NCBI GenBank assembly: GCA_025331125.1
Contig: JAOALB010000051.1
Location: forward strand, 1-64,000
From: Mycogone perniciosa
Taxonomy: Eukaryota > Ascomycota > Sordariomycetes > Hypocreales > Hypocreaceae
Reading direction: 5' to 3'
DNA: 64,000 nucleotides
A program made the translations under genes and the position numbers. Shown here in pieces: positions 44,415 through 54,877 of the stretch. The stretch's first letter is position 1. Every line of letters begins with the position of its first letter. Below the pieces are notes generated by a model, which had not been told where the DNA came from, did not search any database, and worked only from the letters and a program-made list of their open reading frames with translations.

Positions 44415-45446
44415 TCATGGATCCCAGTGCGCCAGCCGAATCTCCCTTGCAGTTCGGTCGATAAACTCACTGGCCTGCCACAGGTCCTTATCCATGTGCA
44501 TGAACGGATGTGGCACGCCGGGGAAGCGCCGCTGCGTCACATCAACCCCATTCTCGACCAACACCTGCGCATACCTCTCACCCTCGTCTCTCAGGGGGTC
44601 CGCGCCGGCTGTGAAGACAAGCGTGCGAGCAAGCCCTTTGAAGTTGGGCGCCTGGAAAAGGTTGGCGAACCATCCGGCAGCCTTCTGCGCCTCGGCATCG
44701 TCGGGGAAGGATGACCGCTTGAGCTTGTCGAACCATGCCAGCCGCGCCCAGTTAAGGGTCGGTGCGAACTCGTTCTCGCGCATTGACGGCCAGGGCGCAT
44801 CGGCCGCTGTCTTGTATTGTGATATGTCGTCTATCACGGGCGTGCCCGCAGCTACGAGTCGAAGCGGGATCGAGGCGTCGCGCGCGAGATGGGCCAGCGC
44901 AAGGGCAATGCAGCCTCCAGCAGACACACCGCCCACCGAGATACTGTCTGGTCGGATGTTGAACTTGTGCGCCCCGTGCTCGTGAATATACTTGAGGGCG
45001 CCGAAGCTGTCCGTGACGCCTGTGGGAAAGGCATGCTCGGGCACGAGACGGTAAGCGACGTCGATAACAACCACATTTGCCTTTTTGCAGTAGTGCTGGC
45101 AGATGTGGCTCTCGGTGTCGAGATCACCGAGGCCCCAACCCCCGCCATGGTAGTCCACATGGACCGGCCATGGGCCCTTGGAGTCCGGCTCGTAGACCCT
45201 CACGGGGATCTCGGTGCCATCTTCGAGGGTGATGCTGTCGTCGTAGATGCGTCCGACGTCGGGGGCGGGCGCTGTTCCGTAGCTGTAGAGGACAGAGTAC
45301 TTGGTCCGGAGCACGTTCAGGTCGATGGGCCTGAGGGGAGTGTTGGCGATGTTGTCGTTGTAGAGCTTCTCGAAGGCGGGGTCCAGCTTGCCCGCCATAG
45401 ACGGGTGGATTGGCTGGAGAGCCTCGTGTTTCTCGTCTGGAGCCAT
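44415..45446 (-). CDS. HSL-family alpha/beta-hydrolase (carboxylesterase/lipase)
   Basis: Intronless, 343 aa, cytosolic by the lack of a signal peptide. Ester hydrolase of the hormone-sensitive-lipase group. VDYHGGGWGLGDLD (oxyanion hole HGGG, about residue 100), VAYRLVPEHAFP, and the nucleophile GVSAGG with Ser175 are present. Asp283 in TAGADPLRDEG and His313 in GVPHPFMH complete the triad. The ATG at 45446 follows a short upstream frame with no ATG. It is divergent from the FAD monooxygenase, with 753 bp between the starts; such pairs are common in small catabolic or secondary-metabolite clusters. Substrate unknown. Confidence 0.92.
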   Translation of the reverse strand: MAPDEKHEALQPIHPSMAGKLDPAFEKLYNDNIANTPLRPIDLNVLRTKYSVLYSYGTAPAPDVGRIYDDSITLEDGTEIPVRVYEPDSKGPWPVHVDYHGGGWGLGDLDTESHICQHYCKKANVVVIDVAYRLVPEHAFPTGVTDSFGALKYIHEHGAHKFNIRPDSISVGGVSAGGCIALALAHLARDASIPLRLVAAGTPVIDDISQYKTAADAPWPSMRENEFAPTLNWARLAWFDKLKRSSFPDDAEAQKAAGWFANLFQAPNFKGLARTLVFTAGADPLRDEGERYAQVLVENGVDVTQRRFPGVPHPFMHMDKDLWQASEFIDRTAREIRLAHWDP

Positions 45447-46199
45447 GGTCGATGTTTGTTGGCCTTGTCTGTCTTCTTGTTCACTCACTTAGTCGCTGGA
45501 GTTGCTTGTGAGAACAGATCTGGTTCCCAAGGTGAGAAGCAAGCTTAGGACAGAAGGGGCTTTAAAAGGAAGGCGATCTTATCTACAGCTCCGCGGCAAA
45601 GAACACAGTGGGCATCCATAGTATCTACGAATCTACTTCGTAAGCGAGCTCGAATTCTACGGCCTAAACAGATGCGACGGCCGCATCAAGGCTGACTTTC
45701 TAACAATTTGATCGTCGGCTGGTATTACTCCGTACTGCTTCCCAAGATCTTAGGTAGATATGCCAAGCCCCAAGGCAAACATGATCCATTTCTACATACT
45801 ACTCTGTACTTACCAGTAGCAGTGCTATGGCACGATAATACGTGCTCGGGCGTCGAGAATTCCCACTATTACGAGTACAGCTGAGGGGAGCTTAGCATGC
45901 AAGCATTTCTTCTTGCAGTATTTGGTGCGATGCGCCGGCCCAGTGACGGGCTCGGTGCATATACCGAGCAAGTGGACGATACGGAGTACATAGGATCTCG
46001 ATCTTTTTGGCTGTTGGCAAAAGTACTTCGTACCGCATACCGAGATGTAAGCCGTCATCGGGAAATTTGCAGCTTCCAAGGTAGGATCAGCGCATCTCTT
46101 TTTTTATCGTAGTAGTATTACGGAGCAGAGCCACTGTTGTTGAGATCAAACCACATAAAGGTTCCCTCGTACGTACTCCTGCAAGTTCTAGCGAGCAAA
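45447..46199. promoter_or_regulatory. Divergent promoter, esterase and monooxygenase
   Basis: Shared 5' region. 9-mers at 45726-45734 and 45980-45988, and TACTTCGTA-like variants near 45640 and 46023. No coding sequence. Confidence 0.5.
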
Positions 46200-47532
46200 A
46201 TGGCTGTCAGCGATAAACCCGTCCTCATCATTGGCGCTGGCGTCGTGGGCCTGACGTTGGCACATGGGCTCAAAAAGGTGAATAGACGAAGTGTTGGATT
46301 TGCGATAGTAGCCCCAACACCCGCCACACAACTAACTCTTGGGCCACCCTCGGCCCTGTGCCTGACCCATATTTTGATCTTACATTGACTCTCGATAGGC
46401 AAACATTCCTTTCGAAGTCTTCGAGCGCGATGAGTACATTGACGCCCGCCATCAGGGCTGGGCCATCACCCTGCACTGGGCGCTGCGCTTCTTGCGCGAG
46501 ATGCTCGACAATGAAACCCTCGCCGCCATAGACAGCGTCCAGGTCGACCCCGAGGTCGCTCGCAACGACAATGGCAACTTCCTGTTCCTCAACCTCGAGA
46601 CGCTCGAGACCAAGTTCCGAATTCCGCCGAACGAGCGCCGCCGCATGAATCGTGAGAAGCTGCGCAAGGTGCTTCTTCGCGAGGTTGCCGACAATGTGCG
46701 CTGGGGCAAGCAACTCGCCAACATCGAGGTTCTGGACACAGATGGCGTCAGGGCAGTGTTCTCGGACGGGAGCGTGGCCGATGGCAGGATCGTCATTGGC
46801 GCCGAAGGCACAAACTCGGTAACAAGGAAGTTCCTCGCCCCAGACTCATACCAAAACTACCAGGTCCCCGTGGAGATGCTTGGCACCTCTGTGAAGATGA
46901 CGCCCGAGCAAGTCAAGCCTCTGCGGGATATCGATCCGTTGCTCTTCCAGGGCTGCCACCCAGAGACGGGCAACTTCTTATGGTTTTCCATTCTTGATAC
47001 CCCCGAGACTAACGGGTCATCTGGCACTGAGGATGCGCACTATCACGCCCAGGTTGCCCTCTCCTGGCTTATCAAAGGCGCCAGCGACATACCCGCAACC
47101 GACCCCGAGCGCGTCGCCGTGATGAAGCGCCGTGCCGCCGAGTTTCACCCAGTGCTGCGCGAGGCTGTGCAGATTATACCCGAATCCTCTCGTATCCTCA
47201 GCGTCACTTTACAGGACTGGTTGTGCCAGGATTGGAATAACCGCGACGGCCGGGTCACGCTTGTTGGCGATGCTGCCCATGCCATGACCATGTACCGCGG
47301 CGAGGCGGGGAACCATGGTATCCTGGATGCGTGGTATCTGTTGCGCCAGATCACAGACGTATACTCCGGAAAGAAGACGAGAAAGGAGGCCCTGGATACC
47401 TATGAGGAGGAGATGAAGGGGCGGACAGGACCGGCGGTGTTGCTGAGCAGACAGGCTTGCCTAGATGCACATGACTTTCACGGATTAAACGAGAACTCGG
47501 CTATAGTAAAGAGGAGGGCTCTCAATATATGA
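46200..47532 (+). CDS. FAD-dependent monooxygenase (aromatic-hydroxylase type)
   Basis: Flavoprotein that uses NAD(P)H and oxygen to hydroxylate or epoxidise its substrate. Two exons, 46200-46277 and 46399-47532, with a 121-nt intron inside the FAD domain, common for this family. Product 403 aa. Dinucleotide motif VLIIGAGVVGLTLAHGL (residues 8-24), then FEVFERDEYIDAR after the splice. The substrate-domain start RRRMNREKLRKVL and the DG-motif region GRIVIGAEGTNSVTRKFL follow. The second FAD motif is GRVTLVGDAAHAM (residues 310-322). The HAMTMYRGEAGNHGILDA continuation replaces the more usual HPMxPxxGQGxxxAxEDA, typical of a fungal sub-branch. Probable partner of the divergent esterase. Substrate unknown. 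Confidence 0.92.
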
Positions 47533-48006
47533 GAGAGGGTGGATATTTAGGAGCGTGGCATTGTGTTCATATTCTCTCTTTGGGTTGTCTGTTCAAGATA
47601 TCTATGCGAGACATCACCGGTTCCGCCAGCCATAAGAATTACCTGTCAACACAAGGGACGTGAGTTGTTCATGCTGAACGTAACGGAATCCCAATTCCAA
47701 TCCAATCATCGTATTCTTCGGATATCATACGTCTCCGTCGGAATGGTCCGCAGGATTCCAAGCTTGGATCTTGGCACGGAGCTGAACTCGTTTTTTCCAG
47801 CACTATTACAAAGAGCCCCAATCGGTGATCCATGTCAAAGGTGACCGATTGGGAAGGTCTCACATAATGGGTTGGGATAGGAAATCTTCTCTCGGAACAG
47901 CATGGTCGAGACTGGTTCACGTTTATATAGCAGTCTTTGATCCTACAACTCTACATATAGAAGAAGCCCTGAGATCTTCTCGCATCTTAACATTGTTTAT
48001 TTCTCC
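47533..48006. other. Intergenic, promoter of lipase
   Basis: No gene or repeat recognised. Confidence 0.5.
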
Positions 48007-49113
48007 ATGAAAGTCTTACCAATCGTTACAGCATTGCTGCCTGTGGTGGCCTCTGCGGTCGTCTTTCCGGCGTCAGATGGACCTTACAAAGTGAAATGGG
48101 AATCATCAGAACTCATTGATCACGGCCGCGTGGACCCCTTCAATTCTTCACATCCACGTAGGATGATGATCTCGCAGTTCACTCCTGTTCCCAAGTCTCA
48201 CTGCAAGAAAACATGTCGAGTTCCTTACTTGCCCCCAGCCGTGGCTACGATCGAGGATGACATTTTGAATGAATATCTCTCCGATATTGGCTGGCCAAAC
48301 GGCTTGCTGGGAACGCTAGAACTGGAATTCTGCTGTGAATCCCACGGCCGCCGCTCAAATTCCAACAGGCACAAGTTTCCAAAAGTTCTTTTCGGAACAG
48401 GCCTGAACACCACGCGGTTGTTCTATTCAGCTACGGCACAGCAGCTTGCCAGCCTTGGATATGAAGTCATAGTCATGGACCATCCATACGAGACGGATGT
48501 TGTCCAATTCCCAAATGGAGAAATCATATTCGGCGGACATATCGGTCGAGACCTCGCTGAGCTACAGTTCGGCCTCGATATCCGGACGCAGGATGCGTCA
48601 TTTGTCTTGAATCACTTCAACATTCACAAGGCTGCATTCATAGGCCAATCCTACGGGGGTGCCGCTGCTGCCTTGGCGATGACCAACGAGTCCCGCATCG
48701 CCGGCGGCGTCAATCTCGACGGGAACTTCTGGGGCAGGGAGTTGGACTTGGGCGTCTCACGACCGTTCCTGTTATTCGGCTCTGAAGGCCGCAACTCGTC
48801 ATCAGAACCGAGCTTCACGCAGTTTTTCAAGACAATGGACGAGCGCCACCCAGGCGTCTGGAAGAGGGAGTTGAATCTGAAAGACTCGGTGCATGGGAGC
48901 TTCTGGGATTTTTCCATCATTGGTGATATCACGGGGCTAAGGGCGAATCAAGAGCTCGTGGAACAGTTCTTTGGGAAGGCTACTGGAGCGAGGGTGATGG
49001 CGGTGTTGAGGGCTTACTTGGGTGCCTTTGTAGGGTTTACTTTACAAGGTACTGGTGAAGGACTGTTGGCTAGACCGAATCCCAAATATCGCGATGTCTC
49101 GTTTGTGAGGTGA
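48007..49113 (+). CDS. Secreted PAF-acetylhydrolase-like lipase/esterase
   Basis: Intronless, 368 aa. MKVLPIVTALLPVVASAVVF is a clear signal peptide, so the enzyme is secreted. The fold is alpha/beta-hydrolase of the platelet-activating-factor acetylhydrolase type. ESHGRRSNSNRHKFPKVLF leads into the core strand, VIVMDHPYETDVVQFPNG follows, and the nucleophile elbow is FIGQSYGGAAAA with Ser215. Asp238 in VNLDGNFWG and His296 in DSVHGSFWD complete the triad. Cysteines at CKKTC and CC can form disulfides; N-glycosylation sites (NSS, NTT, NES) are present. Likely substrates are short-chain esters or oxidised phospholipids, by family only. It follows the monooxygenase on the same strand after 474 bp. 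Confidence 0.9.
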   Translation: MKVLPIVTALLPVVASAVVFPASDGPYKVKWESSELIDHGRVDPFNSSHPRRMMISQFTPVPKSHCKKTCRVPYLPPAVATIEDDILNEYLSDIGWPNGLLGTLELEFCCESHGRRSNSNRHKFPKVLFGTGLNTTRLFYSATAQQLASLGYEVIVMDHPYETDVVQFPNGEIIFGGHIGRDLAELQFGLDIRTQDASFVLNHFNIHKAAFIGQSYGGAAAALAMTNESRIAGGVNLDGNFWGRELDLGVSRPFLLFGSEGRNSSSEPSFTQFFKTMDERHPGVWKRELNLKDSVHGSFWDFSIIGDITGLRANQELVEQFFGKATGARVMAVLRAYLGAFVGFTLQGTGEGLLARPNPKYRDVSFVR

Positions 49114-49723
49114 GAGCTGATAGTTGTCTGAATACCCTTCCATATAATATGGATGGCTCCATGACATGGACATGAATGAATCTGAAATCGCCATTGACGA
49201 AAATATAAGTCTAACAACCATATTCTCTCCCTTTGACAATATTTAAACGAACTAACCATTTATGGAGGTCTATTATCCTACTTTGTAAGGTTCTTATTGT
49301 ATGGTGGTTCACAGAATGTCCGGGTTTGTGGCGATTTTTCAATTTAGTAGTACAGGGTAGGTAGGATACAGGAGTATCGACGAGTGTCAACTGCAGCGTA
49401 AACTCACTAGATTTCACGTGAAAATTAATCAATTACAGTTACACCATATCTTAGACTCAATTGAATTCCAAACTATATTGTCGGGTTTCTCCTAGTTCTC
49501 TAGTCTACACTAGTATGTATTATCATGAGGTTGCTGGCATACCAGCTGTTCATGACGCAACATTTCCGGAAGCGTCAAACGGGTGAAACCTTACGAGAGC
49601 AACTAGCGACCATGTACTTCGTACGGAGTAAATAGGCATATATCCCCTCAATTCCGAGTTGCCATTTCAGCTATTGCCAAGAAAACTCAACTCAATTGAT
49701 CAGGAAACAAGCACGCCGACACA
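49114..49723. other. Intergenic, no gene seen
   Basis: AT-rich. A 9-mer at 49622-49630 lies about 100 bp upstream of the next start. Confidence 0.5.
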
Positions 49724-50693
49724 ATGAAGGACAAGAACGAAGTCATCACCGAGTTCAATGAGCTCGTGAATATGACGGCGAAAGAGCTCGGTGAGTGGTT
49801 AAAGACAGAGGATTCTCAGAATGCAGGATGGCCGAAAGACGACAAGACTGGAGAGTCTGTGGGACACGAGAGCGGCCGCAAGATTGTTGAGATTTTGGAG
49901 TCCAATCCGGACAAGGATGCAGAGAAGTACACAGATGACGACGTGGAACATATGAGAAATGTCATTTCCTATTGGTGAGCTTCGTGAGCCAATTGAAGAA
50001 ATGTTTAGCTTCCTTCTCTGGATTACTGACTCGAGGCCGTTGCTGGGACTTCTGCAGCAAGCGACACCTATCTCAAGAGGAAAAGGCGAATAATGAAAAG
50101 TCGATCGAGGAAGTCAAGAAGTCCAAGTCGTATGCGTCACTGAAGAACTGGGGTCATGATTGTATCAAGGCACGTGAGACGAACGTCGCTGCTACAAAGG
50201 AAAATTGCCATGAAGATTCGGAAGAGCAAAAGATTGGAGAGAAACGAAAGGCACCAGATGACCAAGTCGGAGAAAACAAGAAGAGGGAGACGCAAAATGG
50301 CGAATCTGCCACAAACGGCAAAGAGGAACACCATGAAGAGGCTGAAAGCATCAACGGCAAAGCCCATAATGGTCATGGTCAAGAAGACCACACGGACGAG
50401 GATACTAGTACTGACAAGGCGAAAGGTCCTGAGAAAGGGGACACTGTAAGCTGGAACTGGGGAAAAGGACAGCCGGAGGGAAAGGTAGTCGATGTCAAAC
50501 CGGAAAAGTAAGATATACAACTCTTGATGAATAATCTGAAATGCCTTGCTAACGCGAAGTTAGGACTACCATAGAGACGAAGAATGGAAACGAGGTCACA
50601 CGGAAAGGCAATCAGGATGATCCAGCTGTTGTCATAGACACCGAGAAATCAGAAGTGGTTAAACTAAGCCATGAACTTACGGAGACGGCGTAA
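49724..50693 (+). CDS. DUF3140 plus HVA/Tudor-domain protein
   Basis: Three exons: 49724-49974, 50058-50507, 50564-50693; introns 83 and 56 nt, phases consistent. Product 276 aa. The N-terminal 110 residues (FNELVNMTAKELGEWLKTED, ESVGHESGRKIVEIL, DVEHMRNVISYCKRHLSQ across the splice, SLKNWGHD) match the DUF3140 family. A long charged, probably disordered linker follows, rich in K, E, N and H. The C-terminus (KGDTVSWNWGKGQPEGKVVD, then after the splice RKGNQDDPAVVIDTEKSEVV) is the HVA/Tudor-like domain known from small bacterial and fungal stress proteins. Linker charge suggests nucleic-acid or chromatin contact, but no function is established. The start at 49724 is the first ATG. Confidence 0.85.
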
Positions 50694-51450
50694 GGAGTTC
50701 AGGCCTCAGGAAGATTTGTAATGACTTGGGAAAAGTGGTCTAATCCTGTGTGTACGATATCAGTGAACTTACTATCCTATCCAAAACAAGCCATATATCA
50801 AGTTTGCTTTAATTGGGAGGGGGTTTCACTGCGACACTTGACAACTTGGATCCGGACCCTCTTCCAGATTAATTTGTGAAGCTCTGGGCAACTTCCTGAC
50901 GCAAACGGCCAGGATAACTCCTGGTTACCATCAACCCAATTCCGGAAATGATTGTTCTGGTCATTGATGAAAATGGAATGTCAATAGAAGCCTGGAAAGC
51001 TTCTGGACCGAACAGAGCAGAAACAGAGCAGAAACATCCTGTGTTCGGATTAGACATGACGTCATAATAAAATACAGCGGCGTCGCCATGGAAAGGCTTT
51101 TGTTTTTGTTGGGGAAAATATCGTCTAGTTCATGTGTTGCTGAAAGAGCTTGCATTATGTTTGGCGTTCCCATAAGAGTTCATATTGATAGTTATCGCTG
51201 TTGATATTGCTGTGGGGTCTGTAATAGTTGACTTCAGCACCTGGAGTGAATCATTAGCGGGCAGGTTAGCGGGGTCAGCGCCCAATAGTGGCACCGCTAC
51301 CCGTAGTTGCAGTGAAACTTCGTGCAAGCTCAACTCTTCTTCAAGGCTCAACATAATAGTCTCAGGTTGTCATCATCAACCTCCTTTCTTCTCTTTGCAA
51401 CATGCCCTCCGCGTCTCATCATTTCCCGCCATGATACTTGATCCGCCACC
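50694..51450. other. Intergenic, no gene seen
   Basis: Contains the promoter of the Avo2-like gene. At 51431 an ATG opens a seven-codon upstream frame that would end at TGA after splicing, one base out of phase with the main start. Confidence 0.5.
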
Positions 51451-52242
51451 ATGTAAGACCCTTCTTGTTTCGTCACGATTTGGCTTGTATGTACGGAGTA
51501 CTAGGACCAGAATGCTCATTATTTGCCTTACAGGATCGAGCCGTCAATCCGATTACGGCGCGCCATCCACGCTGGCGATGCCCTCCTCGTCAAGCGCATT
51601 CTCAAGTCCCATCCTTCTATCCTCCACAATCCCGACACTTCGCCCATGGGACTTTCCAACTCGAACTTGCATCTTGCAGCCTCCCTAGGCCATAAGGAGG
51701 TATGCGACGTACTCCTCGAAGCTGGCCACGAAGACCCCTGCCCTGCGTTGAACGAGCACCACCAAACAGCCCTGATGTTGGCAGCGGGTGCTGGTCACAC
51801 CGATGTTGTCCACTTGCTGTGCGAGAAAGATAAGAACTGCATCTTGCGGAGGGATGTTCGAGGCCGGGACGCCGTTATGGAAGCGAGTGGGGGCGGACAC
51901 GATACGATATTACAGTTGTTGTTGACGTATGTCCCTGGAGGGCCGTATGAGGCGGTGCAGAGAGCAGATGCGGAGGGCAACACGGCTCTGCACTTTGCCA
52001 GCGGCAATGGCAACTTGCTTGGCCTGCGGACCCTGCTTGCTGCGGGGGCAGACGTCGAGAGGCGCAACATTTGGAACTGGACGCCCGCTGCATACAGCGC
52101 TACGGTACAAGCTGAGGTCTATTTGAAGAGCCTTGTATCCGAAGTTGAAAGACTTCAGCAACAGAAGAAGGACGCTGAGGTAGCAAAGAAGGGAGGCACC
52201 ACAGTTAGAGTTGTGCAAGACAACAGTGACGAATATGAATGA
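51451..52242 (+). CDS. Avo2-like ankyrin protein (TORC2-associated), start codon split by an intron
   Basis: 236 aa. The long exon 51534-52242 opens with IEPSIRLRRAIHAGDALLVK but has no usable ATG. A canonical intron at 51453-51533 (GTAAGA donor, TTACAG acceptor) joins AT (51451-51452, context GCCACC) to G (51534), creating ATG directly before ATC GAG. The N-terminal EPSIRLRxAI and the ankyrin repeats that follow (NSNLHLAASLGHKEVCDVLL, TALMLAAGAGHTDVVHLL, NTALHFASGNGNLLGLRTLL) match the Avo2 subunit of TOR complex 2 in order and spacing. A short coiled-coil tail (EVERLQQQKKDAEVAKK) ends the protein. The role in TORC2 signalling is inferred from similarity to yeast Avo2, recalled rather than aligned. 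The intron contains a 9-mer motif. Confidence 0.85.
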
Positions 52243-53261
52243 GTTTATGATATTGAAATGTTTTACGCAGTTGTCCTGTGAGTTACAGATACATGATATC
52301 ACCATTGTGGAATATAATAATATCATTGACCGTTCGGGAAGTATCGACTTGGGCATCATGCTGTCTGTATCCATTCTTCGTTGATTCCCTAGAAAGATGC
52401 CAAGTACTGGCCAACAACACTGCAAGATTTGGACATCCAAAGTTCCCGATGCTTGTTTACTGAAAGGAGGATTTGGACAGATGCGTAATAGCTGTTTCGC
52501 TTTCAACATTCTTATGACTACTGGTGGAAGAGCTCCTGAGCGTGAGCTACTATGAATTGCAGTGTCAAGGAACCGTTTCACACAACGTAAGGAGGCGAGC
52601 TTGTTCTTTGGGGATGACAGGCATGGTCATTGTTGAGGCATTTTCAAGATACATCTTGTCGAAGAGACGCACTGCAGCACCGTGATGCCTCTTGAAGTTT
52701 GTTGCGAATGATCAGTTTGGAGTGGGACCATGGTGGTTTTTGTCATTCAAACCTATCCATGCTGCTTGGAGCATGCCGTCCGCGACAGTAATTGTGTCAT
52801 ATGGTCAAGCAAGCAATACCCTAAGGGTGATACAGACCTCATGCTCCAACAAATACAAGGGTTTGGCAAATGGTTTCCATCAGGTGGCAGTAGATCGGAG
52901 GCCATCCCTCACTTGGGTAAGAAGAGATATGTCACTTCATCTTCATTGAGTCTGATTCAATGAATGACGTATACGGATGCTCTTTCATCACCGCAAATTG
53001 GGTTGCTCTTCGGTAAGATGTTGACTCTCCGCTGACCGACATGATCAAGATACTTTTTCCTGGAGAATATTCATGCCATTAATTGGTCAGGCAGCCCTGC
53101 GGTGAGCCACAGGACCACACATGTGTCGCTAATCAATCTGGACACGCAAGCAGTGTATGTGGGTGATTCATTGCAAACCGGGGCTTAGCGGTCATACCGG
53201 CTTTGAATGGCAAACTTGGGTTGTCCGCTTCGCCCTGAGACGTTCCATCAATATCTGAATC
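52243..53261. other. Intergenic, no gene seen
   Basis: About 1 kb of unremarkable sequence with small frames only. Promoter of the next gene at its right end. Confidence 0.5.
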
Positions 53262-54057
53262 ATGGCACCCTTGGACAGGTACATAATCAATGCGTTGGTC
53301 AGCTCTTTCACCCGTGTTCACAGTTCAGCTTCCAACCCTTTGGGACACAAAAAGCTCCTTCAACCCCGTTGCAGAGCCCTTCACTTATCCGGCCGGATAT
53401 TCGGTCTTATTCACACAGGCTCTATGCCCAACTTGCCTCCAGTTCGTTGCAGGACGATCAACGTCGAGGCTGGCTATCTCCCATCACCAGCAACAAAGCT
53501 CGTTATCACTCAGATCCTCCAGGCCAGTCAGGATCCTCCTTTCTGGGCGTGGATCATTGTTGGAGCGTTCTACGATCAACACGACACAATAATCTGGAGC
53601 ACAGAGGTGTTTGCTGCACATCTTGATATCCAATTTGAGTCAGACGACGAGGAGTCAGAGTCAGAGGCAGACGTACGATCTGCAGAATCTGATTCAATAA
53701 CATCAGGTCAGTGATATAATGCACAGCCCCTTTCCCTTGACTTCATCGTGATTCCAATCCATCTCAACTGTTATATAAGATCCCTCTGCTAACACCCTCG
53801 CAGGCGCCCACTTTCCCGAAGCTGAACACTTCAACCCTCTTGAAACGCAATTTGCTCCGGGATTTCAAGTTCATCAAGCCCACAACTCCCACCAACTCTA
53901 CCAGTCCTGCTTTCCAGTACCAGCACCGGCACCGACCTACATCAATCCTCCAGTCTCTTGGGACCCAACTGTCTACGGTCCTGTCCCTGGGCACTGGCAA
54001 GCCTCATTTGACCCTAGTGTTCATCGCTGGGTCCATACTTGGCATCCTCTGCTCTGA
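53262..54057 (+). CDS. Hypothetical protein, 232 aa, acidic centre and Pro-rich C-terminus
   Basis: Two exons, 53262-53706 and 53804-54057; the 97-nt intron has a GTCAGT donor, a GCTAAC branch site and a CGCAG acceptor, and the phases agree. The first half includes PPVRCRTINVEAGYLP and WAWIIVGAFYDQHDTIIW. Then comes an acidic run (ESDDEESESEADVRSAESDS), and after the splice a His/Pro/Tyr-rich tail (HQAHNSHQLYQ, PVPAPAPTYINPPVSWDP). No family was recognised. The stop at 54055 is only 45 bp from the ATG of the next gene in the same frame, so the downstream promoter must lie inside this gene. Start context is AATCATGGC. Confidence 0.6.
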
Positions 54058-54102
54058 GATCTTTGCCCTTACTTTCGTTTCCTTCCCGTGTCTTCACCCA
54101 TT

Positions 54103-54877
54103 ATGTCCGGAGGCTGGAACCCGATCACCGGCCGTGACTCCGGCGGCGGCCGACCCGCCTTCACCCCCTTCGGAGGTCCCATGCCGACCCAAGGCCAGGC
54201 CTACATCCCTCATGTTGGCGGACCTGGCTAGCTTTGGTACAGTGCCTCAATACAGCACTTGGCCTAACATGACTTACGGAGCTTATCCTCTAGGAGTCCA
54301 GGGTGGTGTCCCGGTTGCCGCCCAGTATGCCATGCCGAGCACCGCCGGCTATGCTACTCAAAACCCGGCTGGTGGTTTCTACACCCAACAGACATTCTCA
54401 TACCAGCCGAACGGGACTGGCAACATTCTGCCCCGTCAGCCCCAGCCATATCCCAACATCGATCCAACCATGCCAGCGGCGCAAATGACGAACACTACCG
54501 GCGGCATCGGCTGTGAGCCCGGCTACAACTACTTCTTCCCGGCCGAGCACACAAAGGCGCATGTCTTCAAGACCAGCACTCCGCCCTGGCAGCTCCCCTC
54601 AACTGCGCAGATGCCCTTCAAAGCGGCACACATACCCTGCAACACAACCATGGCGGAGTTGCTGAAGGGGTTTGGATGCACTAACCCTGTGCCCAAGAAG
54701 AACAAGTGCTTCGAGGTGGTCAGCGGAGGAGGTGGCAAGTGGTACAAGGGCCTGGAGGTGAATGGCGACGATAAGGCGATGATGAAGATGTCGATCAAGG
54801 ACGTTGGATGGGATGCGACGCGTACGGGGAATCCGAATGAGAAGCCAGTCGTGTGCTTGTGGTTCTGCAAAGACTGA
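54103..54877 (+). CDS. Hypothetical Gly/Pro/Tyr-rich protein with probable frameshift
   Basis: A strong pyrimidine tract (54062-54100) precedes ATG 54103. That frame reads MSGGWNPITGRD, GRPAFTPFGGPMPTQGQ and YIPHVGGPG, then stops at TAG 54229-54231. The next frame takes over as FGTVPQYSTWPNMTYGAYP and runs to 54877 with coding character throughout. That part has a Tyr/Gln/Gly-rich region, then a more ordered C-terminal half: GIGCEPGYNYFF, HIPCNTTMAELLKGFGC, KNKCFEVVSGGGGKWYKGLEV. One missing or extra base near 54215-54230 would join them into a protein of about 257 aa. An alternative is a start at ATG 54212 in the second frame (221 aa). No family was recognised. Confidence 0.6.
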
